Positions 1 to 11,291 of a stretch of 64,000 bases of DNA are shown here, piece by piece. The stretch comes from an uncultured Phycisphaerales bacterium (GTDB lineage: Bacteria; Planctomycetota; Phycisphaerae; Phycisphaerales; SM1A02), in assembly GCA_949373145.1 (NCBI GenBank), contig CASICI010000029.1, forward strand, positions 1 through 64,000, in the 5' to 3' direction. Within the stretch, counting starts at the first letter, position 1. Every line of letters starts with the position of its first letter. The notes under the pieces are model-generated. The model ran no database searches. It was given only the letters and a program-made list of their open reading frames with translations, and had not been told where the DNA came from. Position numbers and translations under genes: made by a program.

Positions 1-35
1 CTCGATCTGCAGGCCCTCGGGCGATTGGGTCATGC

Positions 36-758
36 GTGCCAGTTGGACGCCGACGAACTGTTCGGATCAGGCCGGCTCCTGCTGTCTGTCCAGACGGAAC
101 CTGCGCCAACAACACGCTTGAATCCGACTGCGAGAGCGTCGGAGGAACCTACGGTGGCCCCGGTACGGTGTGCGATGGTGGTGTGTGTGATCCCGATGAC
201 GCCGATGTGCCGTGCTGTTTCGAGGCCACCAGTGGATGCATCGAGCTCTCTCAGGAAAATTGTCTGGCCGCAGGAGGATCACCCGGCGTACCGGGTGTTT
301 CTTGTTCGGATCAGATCTGTTTTCCAAGTGGTGCGGTCTGTCTGCCTGACGGAAGTTGTCTCAATGGACTGACACCCGAGGATGCGACGGCGCTCGGAGG
401 TGTTTTCGTCGGTGACGGAACGACCTGTCTCGACGTCTTCTGTCCTCAACCTGTGGGGTCCTGTTGCTTCGCCACTGGTTTCTGCCTTGAACTGACCGAG
501 AACGAATGCGCGCAAGTCGGTGCCACCTGGGGTGGAATCGGAAGCGCCTGCGATGACGTCGATGAAAACGGCACCGCAGATGCCTGTGAGGCAACTGGCG
601 ATCCAGGTGATATCGACGGTGATGGATTCATCAACGGCACCGATCTCGCCTTGCTTCTCTCTGCGTGGGGCACTGCGGACAGCGACGCCGACATCGACGG
701 CAACGGCGTGGTCAATGGCGGTGATCTCACGGTTCTGCTTTCCGCATGGACCGGCTGA
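36..758 (+). CDS. Secreted Cys-rich repeat protein with C-terminal dockerin-like / EF-hand-like module (5' end truncated or uncertain)
   Basis: Open frame ends [50 protein letters not shown]; upstream Cys-rich repeats ([12 protein letters not shown].., [11 protein letters not shown]..). Start lies at the window edge. Confidence 0.75.
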   Translation: MPVGRRRTVRIRPAPAVCPDGTCANNTLESDCESVGGTYGGPGTVCDGGVCDPDDADVPCCFEATSGCIELSQENCLAAGGSPGVPGVSCSDQICFPSGAVCLPDGSCLNGLTPEDATALGGVFVGDGTTCLDVFCPQPVGSCCFATGFCLELTENECAQVGATWGGIGSACDDVDENGTADACEATGDPGDIDGDGFINGTDLALLLSAWGTADSDADIDGNGVVNGGDLTVLLSAWTG

Positions 759-763
759 TTCGA

Positions 764-806
764 GTCGCCTAAAAAAGGAGCCACGGATTTCCGTGACTCC
801 TTTCAT
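764..806. terminator. Hairpin terminator between CDS and tRNA
   Basis: Inverted repeat aaaggagccacgg-attt-ccgtgactccttt flanked by an A-run. Confidence 0.6.
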
Positions 807-810
807 GAAG

Positions 811-898
811 CGGAGAGGGAGGGATTCGAACCCTCGATGACCCGAAGGCCATACCGGTTTTCGAGACCGGCGCGTTCAGCCGCTCCGCCACCTCTCCG
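811..898 (-). tRNA. tRNA-Ser(CGA)
   Basis: Reverse complement cggagaggtggcggagcggctgaacgcgccggtctCGAaaaccggtatggccttcgggtcatcgagggttcgaatccctccctctccg: acceptor stem pairs, GGTTCGAATCC T-arm, long variable arm, anticodon CGA. Confidence 0.95.
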
Positions 899-1101
899 TG
901 GTGGTGTGTCGAGCCATTCGGTGTGATCCGGATGACTTCGATCTCAAGCGGTACAGCTTATCCCGAGAAGCCATTCCTCTCAAATCGATCGGGTCTTTTT
1001 TCGAGCGTCATCAGGTGCCTCGTGCCGGTGAAAAAGCGGATCCGACCACGATTCCGGACGAATTCAAGGTTCCGCGGACCGCTGGGACGTAGAATTCCGC
1101 C

Positions 1102-1983
1102 ATGCAAATAGCCATCACAGGATCGTCGGGCTTCATCGGAGCCGCTCTCGTTCGTCGGGCCGTCGAGCAGGGGCACGAGGTCATCGCCCTTGTTCGGGAG
1201 ACCAGCCGTCGTGACCATATCGAGGATCTGGTCTCTCGATTCGTGGTGGGCACGCATGATGAGCCTCATACCAGAGCGGCTCTTCTGGAAGGCACCGACG
1301 TCGTGGTCCACAACAGTTTCGACTGGCCCGCCATGAAGGATTTCTCCCGTCATGTGCAGGGGAACCTCGTCGGGTCGCTGGACTTTCTCAAGGAATCAGG
1401 TGATCGTCACTTCATCTACATGAGTTCGATCGCCGTCCACCACTTCATGCACGACCGCTGGGAGGGTGTCATCGATGAAAGTCACCCCGGACGTCCCGGC
1501 AACGACTACGGTGCGTTGAAGGCCGCCGTCGAAGCCCATATGTGGTCTGCCAATGCCTCCACCGGGCAGGCGGTGACCGCGATCCGACCGTGTGGCGTCT
1601 ACGGAATCGATCCTCGCTCGAACCGCTCGATCGGTTGGCCGTTCATCGAACGAATTCGCCGAGGCGAACCCTTCGAACGCAAGGGGGGCGGCAAGTTCGT
1701 GCATGTCGACGATGTCGCGGCGGCGACCATCGCCGCCGTCGGAAACCCCGCGGCGTCTCCGGCCGTCTACAACCTCGTCGACTGTTACGCTCGCTGGTCC
1801 GACTGGGCGCATGTCATTGCGAACAGGTTGGGCGTCGAACTCGATATCGACGACTCGAGTCCCTCGGCTCCGAAGAACATGTTCGAGACCTCGGCGACGG
1901 TTCGAGATCTCGGGGTCTCCCTGGACCGTGGCTTCGATGGAATCACCAGACACATCGATGAGATGATCGCCCTGGGGGCCTGA
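1102..1983 (+). CDS. NAD-dependent epimerase/dehydratase (extended SDR)
   Basis: N-terminal MQIAITGSSGFIGAALVRRAVEQGHEV (GxxGxxG Rossmann motif); YGALKAA (YxxxK). Confidence 0.9.
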   Translation: MQIAITGSSGFIGAALVRRAVEQGHEVIALVRETSRRDHIEDLVSRFVVGTHDEPHTRAALLEGTDVVVHNSFDWPAMKDFSRHVQGNLVGSLDFLKESGDRHFIYMSSIAVHHFMHDRWEGVIDESHPGRPGNDYGALKAAVEAHMWSANASTGQAVTAIRPCGVYGIDPRSNRSIGWPFIERIRRGEPFERKGGGKFVHVDDVAAATIAAVGNPAASPAVYNLVDCYARWSDWAHVIANRLGVELDIDDSSPSAPKNMFETSATVRDLGVSLDRGFDGITRHIDEMIALGA

Positions 1984-2001
1984 ACACCTGAGTGCGCTGG
2001 T

Positions 2002-2923
2002 TCAGGATGCGCCAACGCGTACCGCGTCGTCAGCCGAGATCCACCCGGTTCTTCCGTCGGTGAATCGGACCTGATGCCAGCTCGGTCTCGAGTCCTGGAC
2101 TTCGAACTCCACACCTGCCGGAAGGGCCTCGGAGAACACTTCCGAAAAGGAGTTTCCGTTTCCGCTGCGTACGATGGTCTCTTCAAGCAGCACGCCGGGC
2201 GCACGCCAGCTGATCCTCCACCAGATCGAGGGTGATGGTGGTGCCAAGCAGGAGCGCGACGCCTCCGGTCACGACCATGGAGGTCTTCAATCCGAAGCCT
2301 CGGGCCTCGCCCTGTCGCGCATCATCCGTTCGTCTGGTGCGCAGGCCGATCGCGAGCAGCGTCCAGAAGGTGCACCAACTTGCGGCGGCGAGCCACCATC
2401 GGGTTTCGAATTCCAGCAGATGCCAGCCTTGTGAAACCGTGTCGTAGACCACCGTCACGCCCTCGGCATCGAACTTGGCTGGAACCTGACTGCGGGCGAG
2501 GAGAAGGTTTCGTCGAACGGTCGCATCACCTGGAATCAGTCGATCGGCTTCCAGGTACGCGTGGATGGCATGCCCCAGACGCCCCGCCCCGAGTTCGGCA
2601 TTCCCAAGATTCGTCCAGAGTTCTCCGTTTTGAATGCCATTGGCGATCACTCGCCTCCAGCCATCGGCGCTTCGGGAAAAGGCCGCCACGGATTCCTCCG
2701 GATCAAGCTCGCTCAGTGTGATGCCGCGCTCGTAGGACGTCTGAGCTTCTTCAGCCAGCATCATTCGCGAAGTCCCTGCATCAGTCGTCTCTTGAGCGCT
2801 GACGTCCGTCGTCATGGCGAAGCATGATCCAAGGGTGACGATGAGAAGCATGCGAGTGAACGGCTTCATGAGAGCACCTCCGACTTTTCGGTCAGGTCTG
2901 CAGAGAACGTCTTCCAATGGCAC
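2002..2923 (-). CDS. BatE-like TPR + SH3-domain protein, apparently frameshifted near 2200
   Basis: ORF 2183-2923 carries a signal peptide and TPR (LWTNLGNAELGAGRLGHAIHAYLEADRLIPGDA); ORF 2002-2247 supplies the SH3-like end (ETIVRSGNGNSF..GVEFEVQDSRPSWHQVRFTDGRTGWI) in another frame; last gene of the Bat operon. Confidence 0.7.
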
Positions 2924-4767
2924 GTATCGAGTCTTCCGATCAATCGAACCGCTTCGTCCCGTCCGTTCATGTGCAGCCCTTCCTCACGGGCGTACCCGGC
3001 GCGCTCGCTCATGTGAAGAAAGCCTTCCAGTTCATGAAGCAACTCGGTATCGGCACCGGCGACACGTGCGAGATGGAGGCTTTCCGAAGTCGTGGCACTG
3101 GTCGCCGGGAGACATGACTTCTCGCTGATGTAGACACGAACGCATCGACTGGATTCTGCCAGCTCCTGTGTCGCCTGGAGAGTCGCAAGCGCCTTGGCTC
3201 TGGCTCCACGAGCCAGCACCACCATGGGATTTCTCCGACGCCATCGTGAACGAGCGAGAAGAAGTGCGATCGCACAGAAGCCGATGGGTGGTGCGACGGC
3301 CACGATGGCGGTCCCGGCACCGATGTCTCTTCCGCTCGACGTCAACAACGTGCTGTTCACGGGAAAGTTCGCCGCAAGCCCTTTTTCAGAAGCGCTTTCA
3401 AGCCTTGAAGAGGGGGAATCGTCATTCTGTTCGGGCGAGGTCCCCGAAGCTCGTGTGATGTCCGACATCGCCAGAGACTCTGCCGGACTGACCGTGAGTG
3501 GAATCGGTTGGGTGTAGACGGTCTTGTAGGTTTCGGTCTGAGGATCGAAGAATGCGAAGGGAATGGGAGGGATGGCCTCCACATCGGCGGATCGCGCTCT
3601 CAGGGTCTGGGTGAAGACCTTGATGTCTCCATCAACCGTTCCTGCGATGGGATCTGAGGGGATCTTGAAATCACCGATCAGTTCGCTCATCAGATGGAGT
3701 GGAGGTGGGCGCAGGGTGTCGAGGACGGATTCATCATTTCTGACGTTCCCCACCATGAAGGACAGTGTGATCGGATCACCCACCGCGACGTCCCTGGGAC
3801 GTGCGGAGGACTTCACCACGAAATTTCCGACAGCGCCTCGGAAGTAGTCGGGCTTGCCTTCTTCAGGAAGAGGCTTGATGCCGATGTCTCCGATGTCCGC
3901 ATGAACCCTCAGAGGAATCAGGCCTGAAAATTGCAGTCCAGAACTGAAGATCGAACGTGAGCGTTCCACGCCCGTGGGATAACTCACGGCGACCGAGACA
4001 TCACTGAGGCCTTCGATCGATCCGAGTCCGGTCGGTCGCAATTCACGTTCGATTTCATAGACGAAGTAGCGTCTTCCGTCACGGATCTCTGAACGTCCAC
4101 TGGGGCGCTGGCGATTGGCCGCCATCTGCTCGAGCGATTTCTTGAATGGACCCCAGTCCGAGTCACCGGCTTTCACCAACTGCCACATGGTGCTTTCCGG
4201 AATCTCGACCTCGTATCCAGCGGGTTCGAATTCCTCGATCCATATCTGAAGGCTCAATTGCACCGGTTCACCCACATACACCGAAGTGTCGGGACCGAAG
4301 ACGTCGACCAGGACCTTGCCGTCGTTGACGGGTGCCACTGCCGTGAGTCGAACATCGCTGCTGTTGTACGTGATCCCCTCGACCTCGAGTTGGATGTTGG
4401 GAATGACGAAGGTTCCCGCTCGCGTGGGCGTCACGCTGATGGCAAGGTCGACGGTTCTCGATTCCTCACGCCTTCCATTGATGATCGTGATCCGTGAGGA
4501 GCGATTGAGCGCGCCTTCGTATTGAATCTTCAACCCGTCGACTTGCGGAAGAACGGGCTCTCCGAAGTCCGAGGCGTTTTCGACGGTGAACACGATCTGG
4601 ATGGGGGTGTCCACCCAGGTCTGATTGTTCGTGAACGAGACGGAGACGTTCTGAGCTTTCACGTCTCCCGTGACGCCCAAGATCGCGACAAGGCACAGAA
4701 GCGCACACCAGCACGGCACACGACGTCGAATCACGGTGTTCTGAATCATCTTCATGGTGTGTTTCAT
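2866..4767 (-). CDS. BatD-like protein (oxygen tolerance family)
   Basis: Signal peptide, then VSVSFTNNQTWVDTPIQIVFTVENA..; C-terminal TM and basic region; position in Bat operon. Confidence 0.8.
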   Translation of the reverse strand: MKHTMKMIQNTVIRRRVPCWCALLCLVAILGVTGDVKAQNVSVSFTNNQTWVDTPIQIVFTVENASDFGEPVLPQVDGLKIQYEGALNRSSRITIINGRREESRTVDLAISVTPTRAGTFVIPNIQLEVEGITYNSSDVRLTAVAPVNDGKVLVDVFGPDTSVYVGEPVQLSLQIWIEEFEPAGYEVEIPESTMWQLVKAGDSDWGPFKKSLEQMAANRQRPSGRSEIRDGRRYFVYEIERELRPTGLGSIEGLSDVSVAVSYPTGVERSRSIFSSGLQFSGLIPLRVHADIGDIGIKPLPEEGKPDYFRGAVGNFVVKSSARPRDVAVGDPITLSFMVGNVRNDESVLDTLRPPPLHLMSELIGDFKIPSDPIAGTVDGDIKVFTQTLRARSADVEAIPPIPFAFFDPQTETYKTVYTQPIPLTVSPAESLAMSDITRASGTSPEQNDDSPSSRLESASEKGLAANFPVNSTLLTSSGRDIGAGTAIVAVAPPIGFCAIALLLARSRWRRRNPMVVLARGARAKALATLQATQELAESSRCVRVYISEKSCLPATSATTSESLHLARVAGADTELLHELEGFLHMSERAGYAREEGLHMNGRDEAVRLIGRLDTCHWKTFSADLTEKSEVLS

Positions 4768-6039
4768 CACCAATCCTTCTCAACGGGGGTCTTCTTCCTG
4801 GCGGCTTCGCGAGCCTCGCGTGCGGCGAGAACCTCGCGTCGCTCCTTTTCCTTGTCCCGAATCATCTGAAGCAGGGCTTCAGCCTGTTCACGAGTCATAC
4901 GCACCGGTGCAGCCTCCTTGTTCGCGGAATCTTCGCCTGACTTGGCATCGGATTCCTTCGGTTCCTGCTGGTCCTGTTCTGCTGATCCTGTTCCTGCTGA
5001 TCCTGTTCCTGCTGATCCTGTTCCTGCTGATCCTGTTCCTGCTGATCCTGTTCCTGCTGATCCTGTTCCTGCTGATCCTGTTCCTGCTGGTCCTGTTCCT
5101 GCTGGTCCTGTTCCTGCTGGTCCTGTTCCTGCTGGTCCTGGTTCTGCTGGTCCTGGTTCTGCTGGTCCTGGTTCTGCTGGTCCTGGTTCTGCTGGTCCTG
5201 TTCTGCTGGTCCTGGTTCTGCTGGTCCTGTTCCTGCTGGTCCTGTTCCTGCTGGTCCTGTTCCTGCTGGTCCTGTTCCTGCTGGTCCTGTTCCTGCTGGT
5301 CCTGTTCCTGCTGGTCCTGTTCCTGCTGGTCCTGGTTCTGCTGGTCCTGTTCCTGCTGATCCTGTTCCTGCTGATCCTGTTCCTGCTGCTGTTCTTCCTG
5401 AGTCTCTTCGAGTGCCTTCATGAGTCGATGAGCAAGCTCTGCATTTCGACGAGCATCTCTGGAATCCGGTGAGGCGATGATGGCATCTCTGTAGTGCGAA
5501 AGAGCCTGTTTCAACGCATCAATCGGTTGCTCGAGAGTTTGTGGATCAGCTTGTCCTTCGGAGGCCCTTTCTCTTGATTGGGTGTCGCGTGCGTCCTCCA
5601 CCAGGTCCAAGGCTCTTCGATACGAGACGTTGCCCCGGTTGAACAGAGCGGACTGGGTGATTTTGGGATCGTCTCCCGCCGAGGCACGCTCGAACGCCCG
5701 AGTGGCGACATCCAAAGCACCGGCTCGATACGCGGCGACTCCGAGGTTGTATTGAAGTCGTTCATCAAGAGGTCGTCGGTCACTTGCGGCGATGTACAGA
5801 TCGAGCGCCTCGGGATATCGATCCTCTTGCAGAGACTCTCGTGCCTTCTGCACCAGAAGTTCGATCTCGGTGTTCTGCCAGGTCGACTCCGCGATCGGTT
5901 GCGTCGTGGTGTCGGTGGTCTCTTCCGGGATCTCGATTCGTGGAGTCACCGCGGAGGCATCCCGGGCGGCTGGCTCCTGATTGGGCGCTCCTGCTTGAAC
6001 GGCAAGCAGTGCTGTGAGGATCGTCGTGGTCACGGTCAT
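4767..6039 (-). CDS. BatC-like TPR protein with long Gln/Glu/Asp 15-nt tandem-repeat tract; two 14-nt units break the frame
   Basis: TPR region (LQYNLGVAAYRAGALDVATRAFERA); DQQEQ repeats; if the two 14-nt units were 15 nt, the frame continues to QEPKESDAKSGEDSANKEAAPVRMTREQAEALLQMIRDKEKERREVLAAREAREAARKKTPVEKDW*, whose TGA overlaps the ATG of the next gene. Confidence 0.75.
4971..5390. repeat. 15-bp coding tandem repeat (tcctgttcctgctgg/a and variants; about 28 units)
   Basis: Direct reading; encodes (DQQEQ/DQQNQ)n on the minus strand; 14-nt units near 4977-4990 and 5200-5213. Confidence 0.95.
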
Positions 6040-7086
6040 GAGGCAACTCCCGACGCAAGTGAGTCATTCTTCGGAGTCCGGCGCCTGGCCGGCACCATGA
6101 AATCGGCACACAACAGAAGCAATGCGAGTCCGGCAAGCCACTGAAACCTGGGGGTGGTGATCTTGATTTCAGTCGATTCAAGATCGGCTCTCTGATCGGC
6201 CGCCACCACATCATTGAAGATTCGTCCCAGGTCGAATCGCTTGGTGCCCGCAGGAATGAAGGCGCCTTCACCGGCAAGAGCCGTGGCCTTGAGCGTCGAT
6301 GGTTCCATCTTGGTCCAGACCTGCTCACCGTCATGGGTCAGCCACGAGCGTCTCCCGTTCACGAGAACCGGAATTCGTGCGCCCTGCAGGTCATCGCCGA
6401 TCCCAACCGTGTAGACCCTGATGCCTTGTTCCGCGAGGGCGGCCTCCGCCATCTCGACCGGCATGCTCTGCTGGTCTTCGCCGTCACTCAGGATCACGAT
6501 GGCCTTGCCGCCCGCTTCCTCGTTGGTGAACGATGACGCTGCCAGTCGAATGGCATCGCCGAGCATCGAGCCACCTCGTGAGCTGTTGCGGGCGTCCACT
6601 TCGTCGAGTGCGAGTTTCAGGGAACGGTAATTCAAGGTCAGTGGTGATTCGATCTGCGAATCGCCCGCGAAACTGATGATGCCGGCACGATCACCGCCGA
6701 GTTCATCCACGGCATCGGCGATCGCCTGCTTCGCCCTTTCAAGGCGATTCGGTCCCGCATCTTCCGCGAGCATCGACCGGGAGACATCGACCACGAAGAA
6801 GACGTCCATGCCTCGTCTCTGAATCTCTTCATATCGCACGCCCCAGCGTGGATCCATCTCCGGCGAACACCAGGGCGATGAGCGCGCTGATGATCAGGGC
6901 GGTCTTCATCACGGGGCGAAATCGACTTGCGCCCGGAGCGATTCGATCGAGAACCTTTTCATCCGCGAATCGTCTCAGCTGTCTGTTTCGACGTGCCAGC
7001 GCCCATGCGGCGACGAGTACCAGCGCAAGGACAACCCAGGTGAGGCTCAAGAGTGCAGGATGTACGAAGTGAAAATCTGACATCAT
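6036..7086 (-). CDS. BatB-like VWA-domain membrane protein (frameshift near 6850)
   Basis: 6829-7086 gives N-terminal TM region; 6036-6857 gives MDPRWGVRYEEIQRRGMDVFFVVDVSRSMLAEDAGPNRLERAKQ (VWA DxSxS); start/stop ATGA overlap with batC-like gene. Confidence 0.85.
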
Positions 7087-7105
7087 CTCATCTCAAGAAG
7101 GTGAC

Positions 7106-8191
7106 TCAGGGGAGTGAACGGAAGACGATCAGGCCGAGGAGCTGTTCGAAGGCGAGCAGTCCGAACGCCAGCACGAGGAGTGGAGGAAGTGATACGCCGG
7201 CAAGACTGATCGGTTCGACCGCATAGTCCACGTACTGCAGATAGCGACGCTGTTCGGTTTCGGTCTTTTCAAGTTCGTCGATCGTCTCGTAGATCTTCTT
7301 CAGGCTGTCGGTGTTGGTGGCTCTGAAGTAGAGGCCGCCCGTTCGATCCGCCATTTCGGTGAGGGTCTCCTCATCGATGTTGACCTGCGTGGGTCTGAGC
7401 TCCTGTCCGAACACGGTCCGGACCGGGGCGAGTGCCACGCCACGAGTTCCGACGCCGATCGTGTAGATCTTGATTCCGTATTCCGACGCGAGATCGGCTG
7501 CGACCAGAGGTTCGATCACACCAGCGGTGTTCTCCCCGTCGGTCAGCAACACGATGACCCTGCTCTTGATCTTCTGCGTGCCGGCTTCGTCCGCCCGTTC
7601 GCCGACGTCTCGAAGACGTTCGACGGCGAGCGCCACGGCATCGCCGATCGCGGTGCCATCTTCCGACGCCACTGAAGCGTGGCGGAGGTCTCCCAGTGCA
7701 TTGAGAAGATGGGCATGGTCGAGCGTCATCGGTGAGAGACTGTCCGCGTTTCCTGCAAACGTGACCAGGCCGATCAGATCGTTCGGGCGACCGGGAAGTT
7801 CCTCTCCGCCGGCGATGAATTCAGCGCCCACGCGCTTGACCGCCTCAAGCCTGTTGGAGCGTGTGCCTTCGATTTCGAAGTCCTGAGCCAGCATGCTGCT
7901 GGACCGGTCGACCAGCATCTGCATCGCGACGCCTTCGACGGTGATCTTGGTCTGTTCATTCGCCTTGACCGGTCGAGCGAGACTGACGACGAGCAGCGCG
8001 AGGACCAGGGACCGGATGGTGATGGGGAGCCATCGAAGTCGTGTTCGCAGCGAACGCCCGGAGTTCCTGGCGACGTCAATGCTCGAAAACATGATGGGTG
8101 CTCGGTGTCTGCTGCGCGCGGTCAGGATCAGACCGATCGGAATCAGACACAGCAGCAACAGCATCCAGATGGATTCGGGATGAAAGCTCAT
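7106..8191 (-). CDS. BatA-like VWA-domain membrane protein
   Basis: MSFHPESIWMLLLLCLIPIGLIL..; VDRSSSMLAQDF; LLTDGENTAG; good SD (aggagg) upstream of ATG at 8191. Confidence 0.9.
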   Translation of the reverse strand: MSFHPESIWMLLLLCLIPIGLILTARSRHRAPIMFSSIDVARNSGRSLRTRLRWLPITIRSLVLALLVVSLARPVKANEQTKITVEGVAMQMLVDRSSSMLAQDFEIEGTRSNRLEAVKRVGAEFIAGGEELPGRPNDLIGLVTFAGNADSLSPMTLDHAHLLNALGDLRHASVASEDGTAIGDAVALAVERLRDVGERADEAGTQKIKSRVIVLLTDGENTAGVIEPLVAADLASEYGIKIYTIGVGTRGVALAPVRTVFGQELRPTQVNIDEETLTEMADRTGGLYFRATNTDSLKKIYETIDELEKTETEQRRYLQYVDYAVEPISLAGVSLPPLLVLAFGLLAFEQLLGLIVFRSLP

Positions 8192-9175
8192 GCCGCATCC
8201 TCCTTCTGGATCGGGTCGTCTCACGCACGAAGTCCCGAGTCGATGTCAGCGCATCCTTGCAGTCATCCGGGCTTGCCACGCCACCGGCGAATTTGACTCG
8301 GTCTCCTCCTCGTACGATTCGTTCCAGAATCGCCCGCGCATCGTCATTGATCGCCATGTCCTCGACGACCGCCTCGACCAGCTCATTGGAGGTTCTGTCG
8401 GGTGCGTCGATTCCAAAGCGAAAGGCCACGTACCACCTCAGGACCGACTCGATTCGTTCGTATCGCAGTGTGGCATCGACCTCATTGCTCATGCCCTCGC
8501 TCTCGATCCGTGCCAGTTCGGCCAGTGCCCACTCGTGAGGGATTCTGGGTGGGGTCTTTCGACGTCCTGCCAGGACGAAGGCGATGGCAAGTGCCGCGAT
8601 GCACGCCACCAATCGATGTCGCCGTGATCACACCGGTGTCCAGATCGTCTCGCATCGGACAGCGAGGTCGTCGACGGGGCCTCGGATGTCGCTGAAGTCA
8701 GACGGATCGAATTCACCCTCGACCAGCGAGCTGATCTGAAATTCGATGGGCTTCCGTGACGACGGAGGAACGTGTGCCGTAGCTCGTTTCGAGCCCCGGA
8801 AGCTGGACCGAGCCACTTTCAAACGTCGAGACCAGAATTCGTCGTCTTTCCGCGATGTCCAGGGCACCCTGGCCGCTGCTCGGCTCGTTCCCAGCTGAGC
8901 ACGTCGAAGTCACCCAGGCGTCCGTCTTCCGGGAGCACCAGACGTGCGCCGGCAGCGGGCGGTGCCTTGATGGTGACCATCAGTTCGATGGGTTCACCCG
9001 TTTCCGCGGCGAGTCTCCTGGTCGCGATCTCGATCGTGACGTCCTCGATCACGGCGGTGTGACAACGTCGCCACCGAAGCCGTCCGGGAGTCGATCCGGT
9101 CGTCCGACGAGCAGGCGGCAAGGACGTCGAGGTCGCAAGGGCCATGACCAGGGATGTCGATCGTCTTCCAGTCAT
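8188..9175 (-). CDS. Bat-operon membrane protein (DUF4381/BatD-like), multiply frameshifted
   Basis: Pieces in successive frames: IEDVTIEIATRRLAAETGEPIELMVTIKAP.. (8819-9175), ALDIAERRRILVSTFESGSVQLPG.. (8713-8913), KPIEFQISSLVEGEFDPSDFSDIRGP.. (8628-8867), TM+ RIPHEWALAELARIESEG.. (8076-8612). Confidence 0.6.
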
Positions 9176-10063
9176 CTGCGCTGCCTCCGTTCCCGGCGTT
9201 GGAAATACCCCGTCAATTCATCGATGAACGATCCACCGGTCTCGACTCTGATCGGATCGAGTCGCATTCTTCGAAAGACCTTCTCGCGAGCCTCGTCTCG
9301 TTCGATGTTCTGTTCTCTGAATCGATTTCTGATGCTTCTACGCGACGTGTCGAGGAACGTTCGTTGTCCCGTCTCGGAATCCTGGAGTTCGATCATCCCG
9401 ACATTCGGCATGATCGCCTCTCGTTCATCGACCCACGACGATGGGAATGAGATCGTGCCGCAGGGCCGCACGTTTCATCGACGAGCTCCATTCCTCGGGA
9501 GCCTCCTGGTAGTCGCTCACCGCGAAGACCACGGCGTGTCGTTTCATCGCTCGGTTGAGTTCGTCCAGTGCCACGGAGAGATCGGTCCCGGTTCCGACCG
9601 GTTCGGTCGTGAGAATCTCCCTGATCAGGCGAAGCACATGACGGACGCCCTTTCTGGGAGGCACAAATCGTTCCACCCGGTCGGTGAACAGCAGCAGGCC
9701 GACCTTGTCGTTGTTGCGGATCGCCGCATAGGCGAGGGTCGCTGCGAGTTCCGCGACCATCTCGCGTTTGAGTTCGCCCTGACTGCCGAAACCCAGGGAC
9801 CCGCTGATGTCGACCGCGATGATCACCGTCAGTTCCCGTTCCTCGCGGAACTTCTTGATGAAGGGTTCGCCGGTGCGTGCCGAGACGTTCCAGTCGATGG
9901 TGCGGACATCGTCCCCGACCATGTAGGGTCGGACTTCCTCGAACTCCATGCCCCGGCCCTTGAAGGCGGAGTTGTAACGACCCGCCAGGAGATCCGTGAC
10001 GAGGTGACTCGTCTTGATCTCGATCCTGCGGATCTTCTTGAGCAGTTCGGTGGAGAGCATCAC
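9172..10063 (-). CDS. DUF58 domain protein (frameshift near 9440)
   Basis: LLAGRYNSAFKGRGMEFEEVRPYMVGDDVRTIDWNVSARTGEPFIKKFREERELTVII; C-terminal part in another frame REAIMPNVGMIELQDSETGQRTFLDTS. Confidence 0.9.
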
Positions 10064-10112
10064 ATTCGATTCCGATGAGGGACTGGGTCGTTCAAGGTGC
10101 CGCGGGTTTCGA

Positions 10113-11120
10113 TCAGGGAACCGGGACGTGTTCCAGCAGGGTGGTGATCACGTCGTCCGAGCTCTTTTCCTCGGCTTCCGCTTCGTAGCTCAGAATGACT
10201 CGGTGTCGGAGCACCTGATGCGCGACGTCCTTCACGTCCTGGGGAAGGACATAGCCTCGTCCCCTGAGAAACGCATTGGCTCTCGCCGCCAGCGTGAGTG
10301 CGATGGTCGCACGAGGCGAGGCACCGAAATCAATCAGGCCATCGATCGGAATGCCGTGCCGTGACGGGTCACGTGTCGAGACCACGAGTTCCACGACGTA
10401 TTCCTTGATCCTGTCGTCGAGGTGGATCTTGTCGATCGTCGAACGTGCTTCAAGCACGGCTTCCGGGGTGGTCACGGCCGTCACCGAGGGCATGCCCGAG
10501 GTTCTCGCCATTCGATCCAGAATGAGTCGTTCCTCTTCCGGTGTGGGATAATGAACCTTCAGTTTCATCATGAATCGATCGACCTGCGCTTCTGGCAGCG
10601 GATAGGTGCCTTCCTGTTCGATCGGGTTCTGGGTGGCCATCACAAGAAACGGTTCGGCCATGGGGAAGGTTTCATCTCCGATGGTCACCTGACGTTCCTG
10701 CATCGCTTCAAGCATCGCACTCTGAACCTTGGCTGGTGCTCGGTTGATCTCATCCGCCAGCACGAGGTTCGAGAAGATCGGTCCCTTCTTCACCGTGAAC
10801 TCACCGTCCGATGGTCGGTAGACCAGGGTGCCGACGATGTCGGCAGGCAGAAGGTCGGGTGTGAACTGAATTCTCTGGAATCCGGTCGCGATGCACTTCG
10901 CAAGCGTGTCGACAGCCGTGGTCTTGGCAAGTCCGGGGACACCTTCGATCAGGACATGGCCGTTGCAGAGCAGGCCCATGATCATCCCATCGAGAAGTTC
11001 CTCCTGGCCCACCACGACTTCGTGAATCTGCTCGCGAAGCAACTGGAACGGTCGCGATTTCTCGGCGACTTCCTGTTCGATCTGTTCGATGTCGATCTGG
11101 GGGGTGATGGTCATTTTCAT
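10113..11120 (-). CDS. MoxR-family AAA+ ATPase
   Basis: VLIEGVPGLAKTTAVDTLAK (Walker A); LLPADIVGTLVYRP; LVLADEINRAPAKVQSAMLEAMQE (Walker B). Confidence 0.95.
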   Translation of the reverse strand: MKMTITPQIDIEQIEQEVAEKSRPFQLLREQIHEVVVGQEELLDGMIMGLLCNGHVLIEGVPGLAKTTAVDTLAKCIATGFQRIQFTPDLLPADIVGTLVYRPSDGEFTVKKGPIFSNLVLADEINRAPAKVQSAMLEAMQERQVTIGDETFPMAEPFLVMATQNPIEQEGTYPLPEAQVDRFMMKLKVHYPTPEEERLILDRMARTSGMPSVTAVTTPEAVLEARSTIDKIHLDDRIKEYVVELVVSTRDPSRHGIPIDGLIDFGASPRATIALTLAARANAFLRGRGYVLPQDVKDVAHQVLRHRVILSYEAEAEEKSSDDVITTLLEHVPVP

Positions 11121-11291
11121 CCGCTCCTGGGAGGTTCTGGGGGTTGTTGGTTCAGTTTATGTCATCTGGCCCTCCAGGCTGCATGTCCGGGAGGTTCTCT
11201 GTGGATACGATTCTTCTTTCGCGTAGGTTCGTGAAAAGAGACCGCGTGGTACACGGAATCCATCAGCCCCTGGGCTGGCTTCACACTGGAG

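Noticed and set aside
4971-5390. CRISPR-like array
   Set aside because: 15-bp units are contiguous with no spacers and lie inside a coding frame
4754-5472. Plus-strand ORFs of repetitive LLILFLLILF / PADPVPADPV sequence
   Set aside because: Antisense translations of the BatC-like 15-bp repeat; no independent start context or conserved domain
8855-10078. 407-aa plus-strand ORF
   Set aside because: Antisense to DUF58/Bat operon genes
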